Source: Polyodon spathula
Lineage: Eukaryota > Chordata > Actinopteri > Acipenseriformes > Polyodontidae
DNA: 64,000 nt
Reading direction: 5' to 3'
Assembly (NCBI RefSeq): GCF_017654505.1
Contig: NC_054548.1
Span: 21,960,447-22,024,446, forward strand
The translations under genes and the position numbers were made by a program. Of this stretch, positions 32,883 to 49,440 are shown in pieces. Under the pieces are notes generated by a model. It saw nothing but the letters and a program-made list of their open reading frames with translations, was not told where the DNA came from and did no database searches. Numbering within the stretch: the first letter of the stretch is position 1; every line of letters begins with the position of its first letter.

Positions 32883-34511
32883 GATATCTCTACTTTAAAT
32901 GGCTGGGCATTTTTGATAAATTATTGTTAGAAGTATTGTTCCTTGGGATAACAAAATACTGAGCTCAAGTCATGTGAGTTCATAAAAATACCAGGTCCTC
33001 AGTGTTTGTTATTTGAGTTGATTAAGAATCTATAAATAGCCATTCAAAAAGATATGATTATAATTAACGCAATAACAGTGAAAAATATGACCGTGCTCCA
33101 TTTGAGTAATGAAGATCGCCTGGTTGCTATGGGCATGATCAAAGGCGGCCTGTCTGTGTTCTGCTTTAACAATCGGCAGACTAGACCAGAGAAACCAGGA
33201 AGCCGGCTCTATGAGGGACAGGCCGTGTCCTGGAAGGCAGAGGATCACCACACCGATTCAGGACCGTTATGCTGACTGCTGCATTGTTCAAGCCAACCAA
33301 TGTGGCAAACGTGACTAGCCAACCTTCACCAGCTGATCAGGTCTAAGCATTAACGCTGCCAGGATTGTGTTAATGCTCAGGGAGGTCATACCCGATAATA
33401 ACTGAAATGTTTTCATTCTGACAGATCAGAATTTTTGTTCACATTTTTTGTGATATTGTTTGACATTTCTGTTTAAATTATTTGATTAAATCCATTAGAC
33501 ATGAGTAGTAGAAATTATAGATGCCGGCACTAGAGAGATGTTTCAGTCCATTTAATCAGACGTTTCGTCCCAGGAAACGTTAAATAGGGAACACTTCTTT
33601 TATGTTGCCATCGTCAAAGACAAAAGACAGTCCCGCTAAATAAAAGTCTACATCCCAAAAGTGTTATCAGTTATTCATACTTGATTTTTTAAAACAAGGT
33701 AAAAACAGGTACGCTGATGTGTTTCAACATGTTGTCTTCATCAGAACATAGAGAAAAAGTAATCTAGCAATCAATGCATTCAATTTACATTCCAGATATT
33801 TATCAATCTGCTATATTATAGCAGCAGCTTATCTGGTCCACAGTTTAAAGCAGCAAAAGTGGCTGCACTCTCTCCGGCAGTGACTCGACAGCCACCTGGT
33901 TGACCTCATCCCTCTCCTTCTTAGCAACACGGCTTCTCCTGGTGCCACACCCACTGCTGTGCTCTCTCCTACTCATCCGGTGCGGGGCTCTTTGATTCGG
34001 CTGGTGGAAGGAAGACAAATAGGAAATTAAGAGCCACCTAATTTAAAGGTGTATCTCCCTGCCTGTGCTTTTGGTCTCAATTTTGTCATGTAAGTGTTTT
34101 TAAACTTGTATTTTAAAAGGCATTGGGGTTTCAGAGGAATGTTGGAGATGGGCTGTATTGGTTTTATTGCTGTTTTTTTAAAATTATTATTTATTTATGT
34201 ATTTATTTTTTGTCTGCAGCCTGACCTTTAGTTTTAAATTGTAATTCTGTGTTTGGTTTATGTTTTAATTAACGGGCAGTGCAAACCACTTGCTGTAAAT
34301 GTGTATTCCAGACCTGCCCTGTTTGTTAAGTATAGTTTACCACCTGTATTTAATAAAACAATGTTCATTGCCTGACATGGCAGTGTGGTCTAGTTTATAT
34401 TTCCCCTCTGGTATTCTGCCTTGCTGATCCCACCCTGATCAGAAAGAACGAGGACCCCTTCCGGGTGCTACATATGTTCAGCAGCAATCTGCCACATAAA
34501 TTAAAGTGATT

Positions 34512-34514
<3 letters not shown>
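32883..34514. other. Intergenic; short complex block and unclassified repeat-like pieces
   Basis: A GC-richer block at about 33080-33370 has factor-binding-like words, noted as a finding. From about 33520 to 33790 there are small palindromic phrases (CTGATG...CATCAG around 33714-33746). From about 33830 to 34470 a block with an AATAAAAC signal near 34352 could be an LTR or other dispersed repeat, but I cannot fix its borders. Confidence 0.3.

Positions 34515-34591
<77 letters not shown>
34515..34591. repeat. (TA)n microsatellite
   Basis: About 38 TA units. Confidence 0.95.
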
Positions 34592-34594
<3 letters not shown>

Positions 34595-35810
34595 GCATTC
34601 AGCATAATGCAATTGACATATCCAAATCCTGATTTCATGTTATTTCATCAACAGTTTGTATGTTCAATGAAAGTGTCATTCATTCAACTATTTTTTTTTT
34701 TCACATATAAAATGTGTTTGTTACACATAAATAAAATTAATTCCATTTTCTTTTTGAAGTTTGTAATATAAACCTGTGTGAGAATTAAACCCAAAACATG
34801 CTTCTGATGAAGTTTATAAATCAAACATCTTAGCTTTCATGCCAGTTTGCCAGCATTCCATTTCCATTTCCCAACATTCATAAGTAGTATAGCAGTAAAG
34901 TTACAGTTTTTAACAAGTAACGAGATTAACAAGATTTTGTAAATAATGATTGTGTATTATCCTGATTGTATTGAAAGTTTCCATCTAATTTTGCAAACTA
35001 TCATCATATTTTTGATCTGTTCATTTAGTATATTGTAACGTGATCATGTTTCAGAAGTAGTACTCAGACCAAACCCAGACATATTTCTCAGTCAGCCTTG
35101 GTCTATCAAAACTGCAGTACACTGTAATATAGTTTAACACAATTAAGCAGGATGGTGATTCCAAGTCCTTACATAAAATATGCCTTTACCGTTAACAGAC
35201 CGTAGTATGCTACATTTATTCATATATTTACTGAACTAATATGAAATCATGGAAACATAATTTATAACATATTTAAAAGCACATCTCAGAAAGAGATTGA
35301 TGAAGATGAATGGCGGCTTCAAAAATCTCGAGTCCGGAGAATTCTCAGCTCGCTGACTTCATCTTTCAAAATACTGCTTGTTTCAACTAATTGGGTAGCA
35401 CTGACAGTTAACACAACATGCTTACCAATTGAAGGTTTTAGGTTCAAATCTCATGTATATGTGACTTTTTAAATTTATATAAGGAAAGATTTTTTAAAAC
35501 AGAAATAAATAATTTAATATAATAGTATAATAAGTGTCAATAAGTGTGTTCCTTGATATGTTTCCATGTTGACAAAACAAGTTAATTGTCATTAAAATCA
35601 GATGTCCTGCAACATACATATGCGTGTATAAAAATGTCTGGGGACTTCGATTATTTTATCTGCAATATGTGCGACTAGTCAATTTTAAAATATCAATAAA
35701 TCATTTAATATACATGACACTGTCGTAAAAATAAGTGCATTCCCAGGTATATTCCATGTTGACAAAATATGTTAATTGTCATTAAACTTGCGCAAATCTG
35801 CAAAAAAATA
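34592..35810. other. Intergenic, AT-rich, no gene recognised
   Basis: The phrase TTCCATGTTGACAAAACAAGTTAATTGTCATTAAA occurs near 35562 and again, slightly altered, near 35752. This indicates a diverged direct duplication of about 190 bp spacing. No coding signal is present. Confidence 0.4.
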
Positions 35811-35909
35811 GAAGAAGAAGAAGAAGAAGAAGAAGAAGAAGAAGAAGAAGAAGAAGAAGAAGAAGAAGAAGAAGAAGAAGAAGAAGAAGAAGAAGAAGAA
35901 GAAGAAGAA
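35811..35909. repeat. (GAA)n microsatellite, about 33 units
   Basis: Uninterrupted GAA triplets over about 99 bp with purines on one strand and pyrimidines on the other. The poly-Glu and poly-Phe open frames here are artefacts of the repeat. Confidence 0.97.
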
Positions 35910-35956
35910 TATGGACATTTTTACCTTCCTTTGATGACATATTTCTCTTACTGTAT

Positions 35957-36520
35957 GACAGGTTCTGGCAAAGCGGCTGAGTGGAAACAGGTGCAGGAGT
36001 AATGCAGTGCAGTAATGAAACAGACAGAGGCTTGTAATCCTGTTTGGAAAGGGTTTTTTATTTATATTTAGGTCTAGTGACCAGAAACAATAATCCCCCA
36101 GCAATGCACAATAATGTGTACTGCACAGAGTAAACACTAATGGGCTTGCAGACCCAAAGAATAAACAATAAGAGTCCTTCCCACAATAATGCCAACACAG
36201 TCACCAGTCCTGGGTGCTTGCAGTAGTGCTCGTGGTAGTACAGTTTATTTTATGACAGTAGTTCAGTGCGTTCGGAAAGCTGCGGAATCGTGTTAGCTGT
36301 CTAGTAATTTACAAACAAGACAAATTACACATAGACAAACAAACAAAACACTCAAGATACTGTTTCTGAATTTACGGGATCTGTCACAGTCCTTCTCGGT
36401 TCATAAACACAAACTAATGTGATGGAACAGATTGTGATTGTCCGCCCCCTTTTATGCTGTCACACTTGACCCCATGACGAGTGCAACCGCCTCACCAATC
36501 TTTGGCTGCCACGTCGTTTC
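35957..36520 (-). mobile_element. LTR-like element (family E), copy 1, minus orientation
   Basis: The block shares ordered landmarks with 52203-52755. They are GCGGCTGAGTGGAAACAGGTGCAGGAGTAATGCAGTG at the start (compared loosely), CAATAATCCCCCAGC, CAGTCACCAGTCCTGGGTGC and CTTTTATGCTGTCACACTTGACCCC near the right side. On the minus strand GCATAAAAGG is TATA-like. The right part meets a LINE remnant at about 36520. I could not identify termini with a target duplication, so the borders are approximate. Confidence 0.55.
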
Positions 36521-36990
36521 CCTTCTGGGTGAATGCATTATTCTTTGTTCAAGACTGAATAGTCTTCTTTGTTCAAGACTGAACAAATTCAATTCTTTTA
36601 GCCTGTCTGAATATGACATGCCTTTTAAGCTAGGAATAATTCTGGTCGCTATTCTGTGCACTGTTTCTACAGCAGCAATATCGTTTTTGCAGCGAGGTGG
36701 CCAGAACTGAACACAATATTCTAGATGAGGTCTTATTAATGCATTGTAAAGTTTTAACATTACTTCCTTGATTTAAATTCAACACTTTTCACTATATATC
36801 CAAGGATCTTGTTGGCCTTTTTTATAGTTTCCCCGCATTGTCTAGATAAAGACAGTCAACATAAACTCCTTTTCATAGATTCCGTCTTCAATTTCAGTAT
36901 TTCCCATATGATATTTATAATGCACATTTTGTGTCAAGAGACTGTTGCATGATCTTGGTTAGTGGTTTGTAAATAACTTTTTTTATTACT
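36452..36990 (-). pseudogene. LINE reverse-transcriptase C-terminal remnant (CR1/Rex1-like)
   Basis: On the minus strand the clearest frame (36452-36760) reads [20 protein letters not shown], then [20 protein letters not shown], then [18 protein letters not shown]. This is the region after the RT catalytic core in CR1/Rex-type non-LTR retrotransposons. Upstream homology continues in shifted frames ([18 protein letters not shown] and YHMGNTEIEDGIYEK). The copy is therefore 5'-truncated and carries at least two frameshifts. A duplicated FSLEQR motif reflects an 18-bp-scale tandem repeat (TTCTTTGTTCAAGACTGAA, twice near 36541-36583). Confidence 0.8.
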
Positions 36991-37697
36991 TTGAGCAAAT
37001 ATAGAGTAGGTATACAGAGTGATTCGTAAACATATTGTCATAGGTAGTTTTAGCATATCCATTTTGTGCTATAAATCATTAGAACCCTTTGTGTGGCAGG
37101 TCTCAGTTGCTAGGGTGAGTGGGTGTTTAATGGACCCAGATTCAATTACGATGAGTCTGCCCACTGATGATGTGCAAAAAAAAAAAGGTTGGGAACCAAG
37201 TGATATGAAAAATAGTGAACTCTGGCACACCCCTATATTCTGGATGGAGGGCATGCTTCCTAAAATTACCATCTGTGAACAACATGAAATGTATCCGGGA
37301 AACAGTTAAAGAACCAGAACTATTGTTCATTGTAGAGAATCTTGTTGGGAATGTGCTTATTTGTTACACGTGAATTGGATGATTTAAACTAACATGTATT
37401 AATTGAAATAATATATACTCTTTGCCAATAATTATATTATACTGTATGTACTCTTTTCAAATAGATATGTATACCCAGTAGAAAATATTGTAGGTAGCTT
37501 TTGTGTGCAGTCTGTGATAGTGCTTGCAAAGAGAGGTCAGGCTGACCTGCTGTTGACAAGCTCTTATCAGATGAAGGCAACTCTTCGACTTAAATGCCAG
37601 ACCTTGTTAGCACATTCTAGTCTGATGAGAAAAGGTAGCCAACTTTCTGGAGAGATTTGCTGTGCTGAGCAAAAAATGAATAACATAGTCCAAAGCA

Positions 37698-37700
<3 letters not shown>
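36991..37700. other. Intergenic, no gene recognised
   Basis: The open frames on both strands around 37019-37330 overlap each other and resemble nothing known. An A-run lies at 37177-37187. Confidence 0.4.

Positions 37701-37790
<90 letters not shown>
37701..37790. repeat. (AT)n microsatellite
   Basis: About 45 AT units. Confidence 0.95.
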
Positions 37791-43378
<5,588 letters not shown>

Positions 43379-43380
43379 TA

Positions 43381-43877
43381 CAGCTATGGCCAAAATGTTT
43401 GCATTACCCTATAGAATTAACTGCTAAATAATGTTACATACCACTTTATAGTTTTCCATATACTTAATGAAAAGCTGACAATATGATCTTAATAAAAGAT
43501 CTAAATCAGGGCTTCTCAAACTCGATCCTGGGGACCCCCTGTGGCTGCTGGTTTTCGTTCCAACCGAGCTCTCAATTACTTAACTATACCCTTAATTGAA
43601 CTGATAATTTGCTTACTTAGATCTTTTTACTTGTTTTCAGCTCTTAAGCAGTTGCATATTTCAAGTTAGCTATAACAATTGATAAGTAACATGAACTGCA
43701 ACTGTTTGTGAGCTGGAAAGAAGTAAAAATGTCTAATTAAGCAAATTATCAGTTCAATTAAGGGTCTAGTTAAGTAATTGAGAGGTCTGTTGGAAGGACC
43801 AAGTTTGAGAAGTCCTGATCTAAATGATATTTTTTTTTTTTTTATTCTTGGTGATGCAAAACTTTTGGCCATAGCTG
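43381..43877. mobile_element. Tc1/mariner-type MITE hosting a nested hAT element
   Basis: The left terminus CAGCTATGGCCAAAATGTTT and the right terminus AAAACTTTTGGCCATAGCTG are inverted repeats. TA flanks each side (43379-43380 and 43878-43879). Removing the nested hAT element with one copy of its duplication leaves a MITE of about 180 bp. There is no coding capacity. Confidence 0.8.
43507..43817. mobile_element. hAT-like MITE nested in a Tc1-type MITE
   Basis: The termini CAGGGCTTCTCAAACT and AGTTTGAGAAGTCCTG are inverted repeats. An exact 8-bp duplication ATCTAAAT flanks the element (43499-43506 and 43818-43825), the hAT signature. The arms extend well inward: CTCAATTACTTAACTATACC pairs with GTCTAGTTAAGTAATTGAGAG, and CTTAATTGAACTGATAATTTG pairs with CAAATTATCAGTTCAATTAAG. 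Almost the whole 311 bp can fold back. Confidence 0.88.
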
Positions 43878-43879
43878 TA

Positions 43880-44282
43880 GGCTGACCATTGACAGTCCCA
43901 CATTGAAACACACAATGCAGACACATGTGTAGCACATATGTTCCTCATTTGCAATGGTAACTGCCAGAACTTGAATGGTATTCTAGTCTTGGCAGCTACC
44001 TTTGCAGAAGCACATTTTTGGTGGTAAAATGAAGAACAAATGACCCATCCTGTCCATCTGTGCTGGTAGTGAATTCATAATATTTTGGGTACACTGTAAT
44101 TATTTGCTCATTAAAATGTTTTGCTTATAATTGAAGTTGTAAAGAATATCTGATCATGGATACCAAGATAGTGAGAAGGAGTATGAGTGGATTAAATTGG
44201 AAAATACATGTCACAGTACTTGACGGAGGGTTGTGTGTAGGATCCAGCAAAGCATATTACTTTGAAAATAGAAAAATGTTAC
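43880..44282. other. Intergenic, no gene recognised
   Basis: Short unique-looking spacer between two Tc1-type insertions, with nothing identifiable in it. Confidence 0.4.
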
Positions 44283-45665
44283 TACAGTGGTTTGCATGCA
44301 CCCCCTACTAATAATGCCACATATTGTTGAATTACAAATAATTTATGCACAGTTTTTCAAAGAAACATATTTTTTTTAAAACTGTAGTGGTTAAACTGAA
44401 CACTGAGGAGGAGGTTACATGTCGGCAAAACTTGCAAAGAAAATGTACAAAATGAAATGTACTGGTTGCATAAGTATTCAGCCCCTTAAGTCAGTACTTG
44501 GTAGAAGCACTTTTTGCAGCAATTACTGCTAAGTAATAATCTTTTTGGATAGGTCTCTACTAGCTCTGCACAGTAGGATAGTGACATTGTTGTCCATTCT
44601 TCACAGGGTTCGTCAATGGACTGCAATCTTCAAGTCTCACCATAAATTTTCACTTGGATTCAAATCAGGACTTTGACTGGGCTACTCAAGAACATTAATT
44701 CGCTTCTTGTTCAACCACTCCAATGTGGCTTTGGCTTTGTGTTTTGGGTCATTGTCCTGCTGAAATGTGAATTTACTTCCCAGTTTCAGACTCTTGGCAG
44801 ACTCAAACAAGTATTCCTCAAGGATTCACCTGTACTTTGCACCATCCATTTTCCCCTCTATCCTGACAAACTTCCCAGTCCCTGCTGAAGAGAAGTATCC
44901 CCATAACATGATGCTTCCACCACCTTGACAGTTAGGATGGTGTTGACTGGGTGATGTGCAGAGTTAGGCTTGTGCCAGATGTAATGCTTGGAATTTAGAA
45001 TGAAAAAGTTCAATTTTTGTTTTCTCTGACCAAAAACCTTTTTCCACATGTCTTCAGTATCATATACATGCTTTTTCACAAACTCCATGTGTGCTTTAAG
45101 ATGAGGCTTTTTGAGTAATGGTTTCTTTCTTGCCACCCGACCATACGGTATTGTTGATGTGTGAACACTGACTCCCATCTCAGACAACTCAGATTTGCAG
45201 ATCTCTTAAGGTCATTGTTGGCTTCAGAGTGACATCCCAAACCAGTTTCCTGCTTGCCCGGCTGCTCAGTTTTTGGGGGGGTGACCTGATCTGGGTAGTG
45301 TCTGGGTGGTATGATGCATCTTCCACTTCTTAATGATGGACTTCACTGTGCTGTGAGGGACAATCGGCGCCTTTGAAATTTTCTTGTACCCTTTTCCTGC
45401 TCTGTGCCTCTCTACCACTTTATCCCTGACTTGTTTTGAAAGCTCCTTGGTCTTCATGGTTGCTTTGTTGGATCACTATGTCAGTTGCAGCTTGAAAGCT
45501 TATTTATATTCTATATGCGTTTTTTTTACTTTATCAATGTGGGATAGTTTACAGTATGTAGATTCTACATGTAAAGTCTAATTTGAAAGTCTTGTGGAGT
45601 ATGCTCAGGTATCAACAAAATGTGAAAAATTTGCAGGGGGGTGAATAATTCTGCAAACCACTGTA
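44283..45665 (-). mobile_element. Tc1-like DNA transposon, inactivated, both termini present
   Basis: TACAGTGGTTTGCA (44283-44296) and TGCAAACCACTGTA (45652-45665) are exact inverted ends including the TA target dinucleotide. The 1.38-kb length is typical for Tc1-like elements with one transposase gene. The solo LTR at 45672 has integrated only about 6 bp outside its right end. Confidence 0.88.
44560..45457 (-). pseudogene. Tc1-like transposase pseudogene
   Basis: Reading the minus strand, the N-terminal DNA-binding part is clear (MKTKELSKQVRDKVVERHRA, 45457 downward, then STVKSIIKKWK and LPRSGHPPK). It is followed after frame breaks by [30 protein letters not shown] and [15 protein letters not shown], then SPDLNPSENLW. 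The second catalytic Asp (QDND) and the Glu (SENLW) are intact. The first catalytic position reads WSEKT where WSDET is expected. A TAG replaces the Trp codon just before PSQSPDL. Multiple frameshifts and stops mean it is inactive. It is a different lineage from the 11-12 kb element, judged by its N-terminus. Confidence 0.87.
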
Positions 45666-45671
45666 TATGCT

Positions 45672-46088
45672 TGTGACAGGGTAGCGTCACTGGCAAGGCT
45701 TGTTCCCGGCAGGAGAGAGACAGAAACGGAGAGCTGTGGTTTAAGTGCTGTTGTGCGTGTTTATTAAACAAATAAATAAACAGGAATGAACAAACAACAG
45801 CATAAGCGCCAAAATAAACAGTTCAAACAAAACACTAATGTCAGGCTGGGTGTTCGTCTTCTGCTCAATATACACCCCACCCAAACCCAATCCAATCCAA
45901 CCGTGTTCGCTCACCAACTCCAGACAAAGGATTTCTCTTCTCCTATATGCCATCAATCATGCAATTAAAGCTCCAGCCACATTTTCATATGTATTCTGGC
46001 AGGGAAGAATTTGACCTCATCCCTGCCCACCGAATATATTCCCACCACCACACCCACATTACCCCAGCAATGCTTCCACCCTGCCACA
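45672..46088 (-). mobile_element. Solo LTR (family C), minus orientation
   Basis: The element starts TGTGACAGGGTAGCG and ends CACCCTGCCACA. An exact duplication ATGCT flanks it (45667-45671 and 46089-46093). On the minus strand it contains the GGCAGGGATGAGGTCAAATT / CTTCCCTGCC hairpin motif shared with families A and D, a GATTGAT word, a TATA-like GCATATAGG, and AATAAA-like words further on. It is 417 bp with no internal region. Confidence 0.8.
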
Positions 46089-46093
46089 ATGCT

Positions 46094-47894
46094 ACTATCA
46101 CAAAGTAATCCCATGATGAATAGCTTATTTGTTTTGTGTTTCTCTTGATAAACAGAAAGTTTCTCAGTAGTTACAGAAAGGTGAAATACCACTCTTCCCT
46201 CCTCGTACAAATTTGTTAATAGATTCAGCACACATATATCTTAAAATGAGTTTGTTCTCTTGGTAGCCAAGAGAAAAAAAACAAAAAAAAAAAACACAGC
46301 AATGACAGACATGACCAGGAAGGGTGCAAAGGGCAGAGGTCGTCAGTGTGTTGAAACATCGTTGAAAGCCGCTCAAAAATCTCTGGGCAGCAAAAGCCTG
46401 CTCTAGGCATACAGAAAATAAATTAGCTGGCTTCACCGTCTTAGAGAAGAATGATTCAGTCATTATGCATTTGTCTCCTGATGCAAGGCTTTTGCATTAC
46501 AAGTGAGCAGGTTCTGGTTTTGGAAGCTGTTTGTGTGATTTTGAAAACCTATTATGTTTTATGGCTTAAGTATCAAAATGGTGACACCTTAAATGAGGAA
46601 AGGTTTCTCACCTCTATGTTCAAAAGCACAAAACCATGACTGCAACAATGAGACATGGTACAAAATGTATGTTCTGGTGCCTCTAGAGCAAGCTTAATTA
46701 ATCTCTTTTGCCTATCTGACAGGGCTTGGTGTAGGTGACCATCCTCATGCAGCACTGAAGAGAGTAAAATATTTCCTTTGAGTGTGTCTTAATTTTATTA
46801 TATTAATAATGAGACCTCAATTAAGAAATCTGAATATTTTCTTTTATACTGCAAAAATAATATAGTGTTTTGTTATTGCATGTTGTTATTTTAAATCCCA
46901 CTAATGCAATCAATTTCAATTTGATAGGAAAAATAAGATACTTTTCTTTGAAAGACCATCCCAGGGAAGCAATTCAGTTGTATGCATAGCAGTTCATTTA
47001 AATACGAAGCAATTGCCAACAGAGCATCACATTATGCAAATTCCACAACAAATAATAAAAAAGAAAAAAATACAGGGGATTTTAACATCCACTCTTGCTT
47101 AAAACGAATCTAGACTTGAGTAGTTTTCAGTTCACCTGGTATTTCATTTGGGAACAATAATAATAATAATATAATAATATAATAATAATAATAATAATAA
47201 AAAAACAACAAAAAAAGAGCTGTGAAGTAAGAGAGATTGTGCATTTTCATTTGAAAAAACTCATTAATGACTTGACAATTTGAAGAAAACTATTTAAAAA
47301 AGATCCATAGACAGTTTTTTTTTTTTTTTTCTGAATAGTATTTAAATATATGAACATTATTCATGTTGTCTTACAGCCCCTTAACCTTATAAAAACAGTG
47401 ATTGAAATGTCTACAGGCAAATATTTAACTTCCTTGTCCCTAATGATTTAAGAAGTTTGCTAAATTGTCACCATGTATTTGCGGTTTAACCCCTTAACTG
47501 CTATGCTGTTGTATTTAATGTGCCGTACAGGATGAATATAAAGTATATTCATCTCTCGCAAGGTATTGAAGAAATGTATTCATCATAGGAATGTACATGT
47601 TGTAGGGGACAATAAGAGCAATGTGGGATGTGAACTGTCATGGGGCACAGTGCGTACCCATTACATGGACTGCTGGTAGCCTAGTAGAACACTGCTGTGA
47701 GGGAAGGACTGGAGGCATCAATCTCTGCACAACTTATTGTAAGGTGGGGGTGCCTGTAAAAATGAAACACTTTGATGTCTCATCATGAAGTATCTAACCA
47801 CAGGAAGTGTTGCTAGCACTCAGACTGAAAACCCCGTTGCCAGATTTATAACATGGTAGAGTCGTGTTGACAGACATCATCAATGACTTTAAAA
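46094..47894. other. Intergenic, no gene recognised
   Basis: A-run near 46267-46295, an (ATA)n stretch at about 47158-47200 and a T-run at about 47318-47332. No coding signal that I can support. Confidence 0.35.
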
Positions 47895-48130
47895 TGGCTA
47901 TGTGGTCCAGTGGTTAAATAAACAGCCTTGCGCCCAGCAAGTCCCTGGTTCATATCCTACTGACTCATTGTATGACCTTGAGCAGGTCACTTAACCTCCT
48001 TGACCTCTGTCTTTTGACTGAGATGTTGTTGTAAGTGACACTGCAGTTGATGCATAGTTCACACACCGTAGTCTCGTATCTTGTCAAGCCCTTTGTGATA
48101 GTGGTCCACTATAAAAGATTATTATTAAAT
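47895..48130 (+). mobile_element. tRNA-derived SINE with CORE-like domain
   Basis: A box-A-like GTGGTCCAGTGGTTAAAT and a box-B-like CCTGGTTCATATCC are followed by TGACCTTGAGCAGGTCACTT plus AACCTCCTTG. That last phrase is the conserved CORE sequence of MIR-type SINEs (TGACCTTGGGCAAGTCACTTAACC from memory). Next is TGCAGTTGATGCATAGTTCA and an L2-like 3' tail (CTTTGTGATAGTGGTCCACT). The element is transcribed by RNA polymerase III in its family and depends on a LINE for mobility. This copy is moderately diverged. Confidence 0.75.
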
Positions 48131-49357
48131 GGATTTTTAAGTCTTTGCAAAAAGGGTTCAGTAATTTAACATTTCATTTGTTGCATGGGTTCGTGTGTGG
48201 AATGGAGTTTGCCCCTATAAAAGCATAGTAAAAGCATGGTAAAGTATGCAACCAGCTAAGCACAGAGAGGTATGGTAAATCATGGTACAATATGCATGGT
48301 AAATGCACAAGCAAGGGAAAATCATGATAAAAAAGATAGTGTTTAGGAGGATCACCTCTCTCTCATTACCATGTGTACATGCAAACAGTATAATTCCTTT
48401 AAATTACCTGTCTGTGGACACACTTTTAGATGATTCTTTAAGTGGCCTTTAATTAATAGCTTTACTGCTAATGTTCCCTGGCATGTTCTTCCTGGGTGAA
48501 TTTATGTCTCATGATTGTGACATCTAAATAAACAAATACTGCACAGTGCACAGTGCTTTGTGTTATGTTATTTTAGAGATAAAAAAATCTTAAACTACTC
48601 CAGTTCTTAGTTTATTTACCTGGCCCTTTGGTGGGGGTTGTCTACCCCTTGGAACTGTCCCCAGTCCCCATGGCAGATCTTTACATGCTGCCAATTGTAT
48701 CTCTTCTTATTCAACTGACACACTGATATATACATTCAATTAGGCATATTCTTCCCCTGGCAAACTGCTTCAGTCCACAGTTCTGTTTCAGTTGAGAAGC
48801 TTTGCACTGCAACACAACATGCTTCCGTGATGATGTTTCCGTAGGCATTGTCTTACTTTGACTAAAGCTGCTTATCCAAGCATTGTGCTATAATTCATTG
48901 CATTTAGTTTTCAGCTTTAATCTGTTCAGCATATTAAGTTTTAAAAATAATTTGTGGTTGATTTTGAAGTGGCATTAAAGCTTCATTTACTTCCTTATTT
49001 TAGCTGACAAATCCTCACTGTTCATAAAACTATTTTTTGTGTTGTCCACATCACACTAACATTGACCTCTTTAGATTGTCACATTGCAGCAGGTGTCATT
49101 TTATGCTTAATGATATAATTTTTAAGTCCAGTGAAATGTGCCCATTTTATATTAATGATTCATGCCAAGCTATGCACGTCATTGACACATACTTAGAACA
49201 AATAACACTTTTTTCAAAACTCGTAAACAGTCTCTGCTTGTTAGCTTTGTTCTCCAAGCAAATCTGTATCAACTTGACACAACTCCATATGTAGCCTTGA
49301 AATGCTCCTGGACATCTCCCATGGCTCCTTCTGTACAAGATAGCTGCCAAAAATGAA
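48131..49357. other. Intergenic, no gene recognised
   Basis: Around 48215-48310 there are spaced repeats of the word ATGGTAAA / CATGGTA (48235, 48272, 48296 and neighbours), a diverged short-period repeat. Nothing else is recognisable. Confidence 0.35.
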
Positions 49358-49440
49358 TGCTGTGTAGTCTAGCTGTTACAATCGATGACTTGGTTTGAAC
49401 CTCAGCTCAGCCATGAACTAACTGTGTGACCTTGATTGTT
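49358..49440 (+). mobile_element. SINE fragment (tRNA head and start of CORE)
   Basis: A box-B-like TTGGTTTGAACCTCAGCTC and the phrase AACTAACTGTGTGACCTTGA place this as a truncated tRNA-derived SINE of the same general type as 47895-48130. It ends within the CORE phrase. Confidence 0.55.

Noticed and set aside
33054..33275. 73-codon open frame as a candidate exon
   Set aside because: No family resemblance, and no convincing splice sites or conservation evidence. Treated instead as a possible non-coding conserved block.
33830..34470. Candidate LTR element
   Set aside because: It has an AATAAA-type signal and a GC-richer body, but I found neither matching termini nor a target duplication, so it is mentioned only in the interval description.
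46573..46755. Minus-strand 60-codon open frame
   Set aside because: Short, unrecognisable, and overlapped by a frame on the other strand.
47158..47200. Possible CRISPR-like or structured array
   Set aside because: It is only an interrupted (ATA)n repeat. CRISPR arrays are not expected in vertebrate nuclear DNA, and no spaced identical repeats exist in the window.
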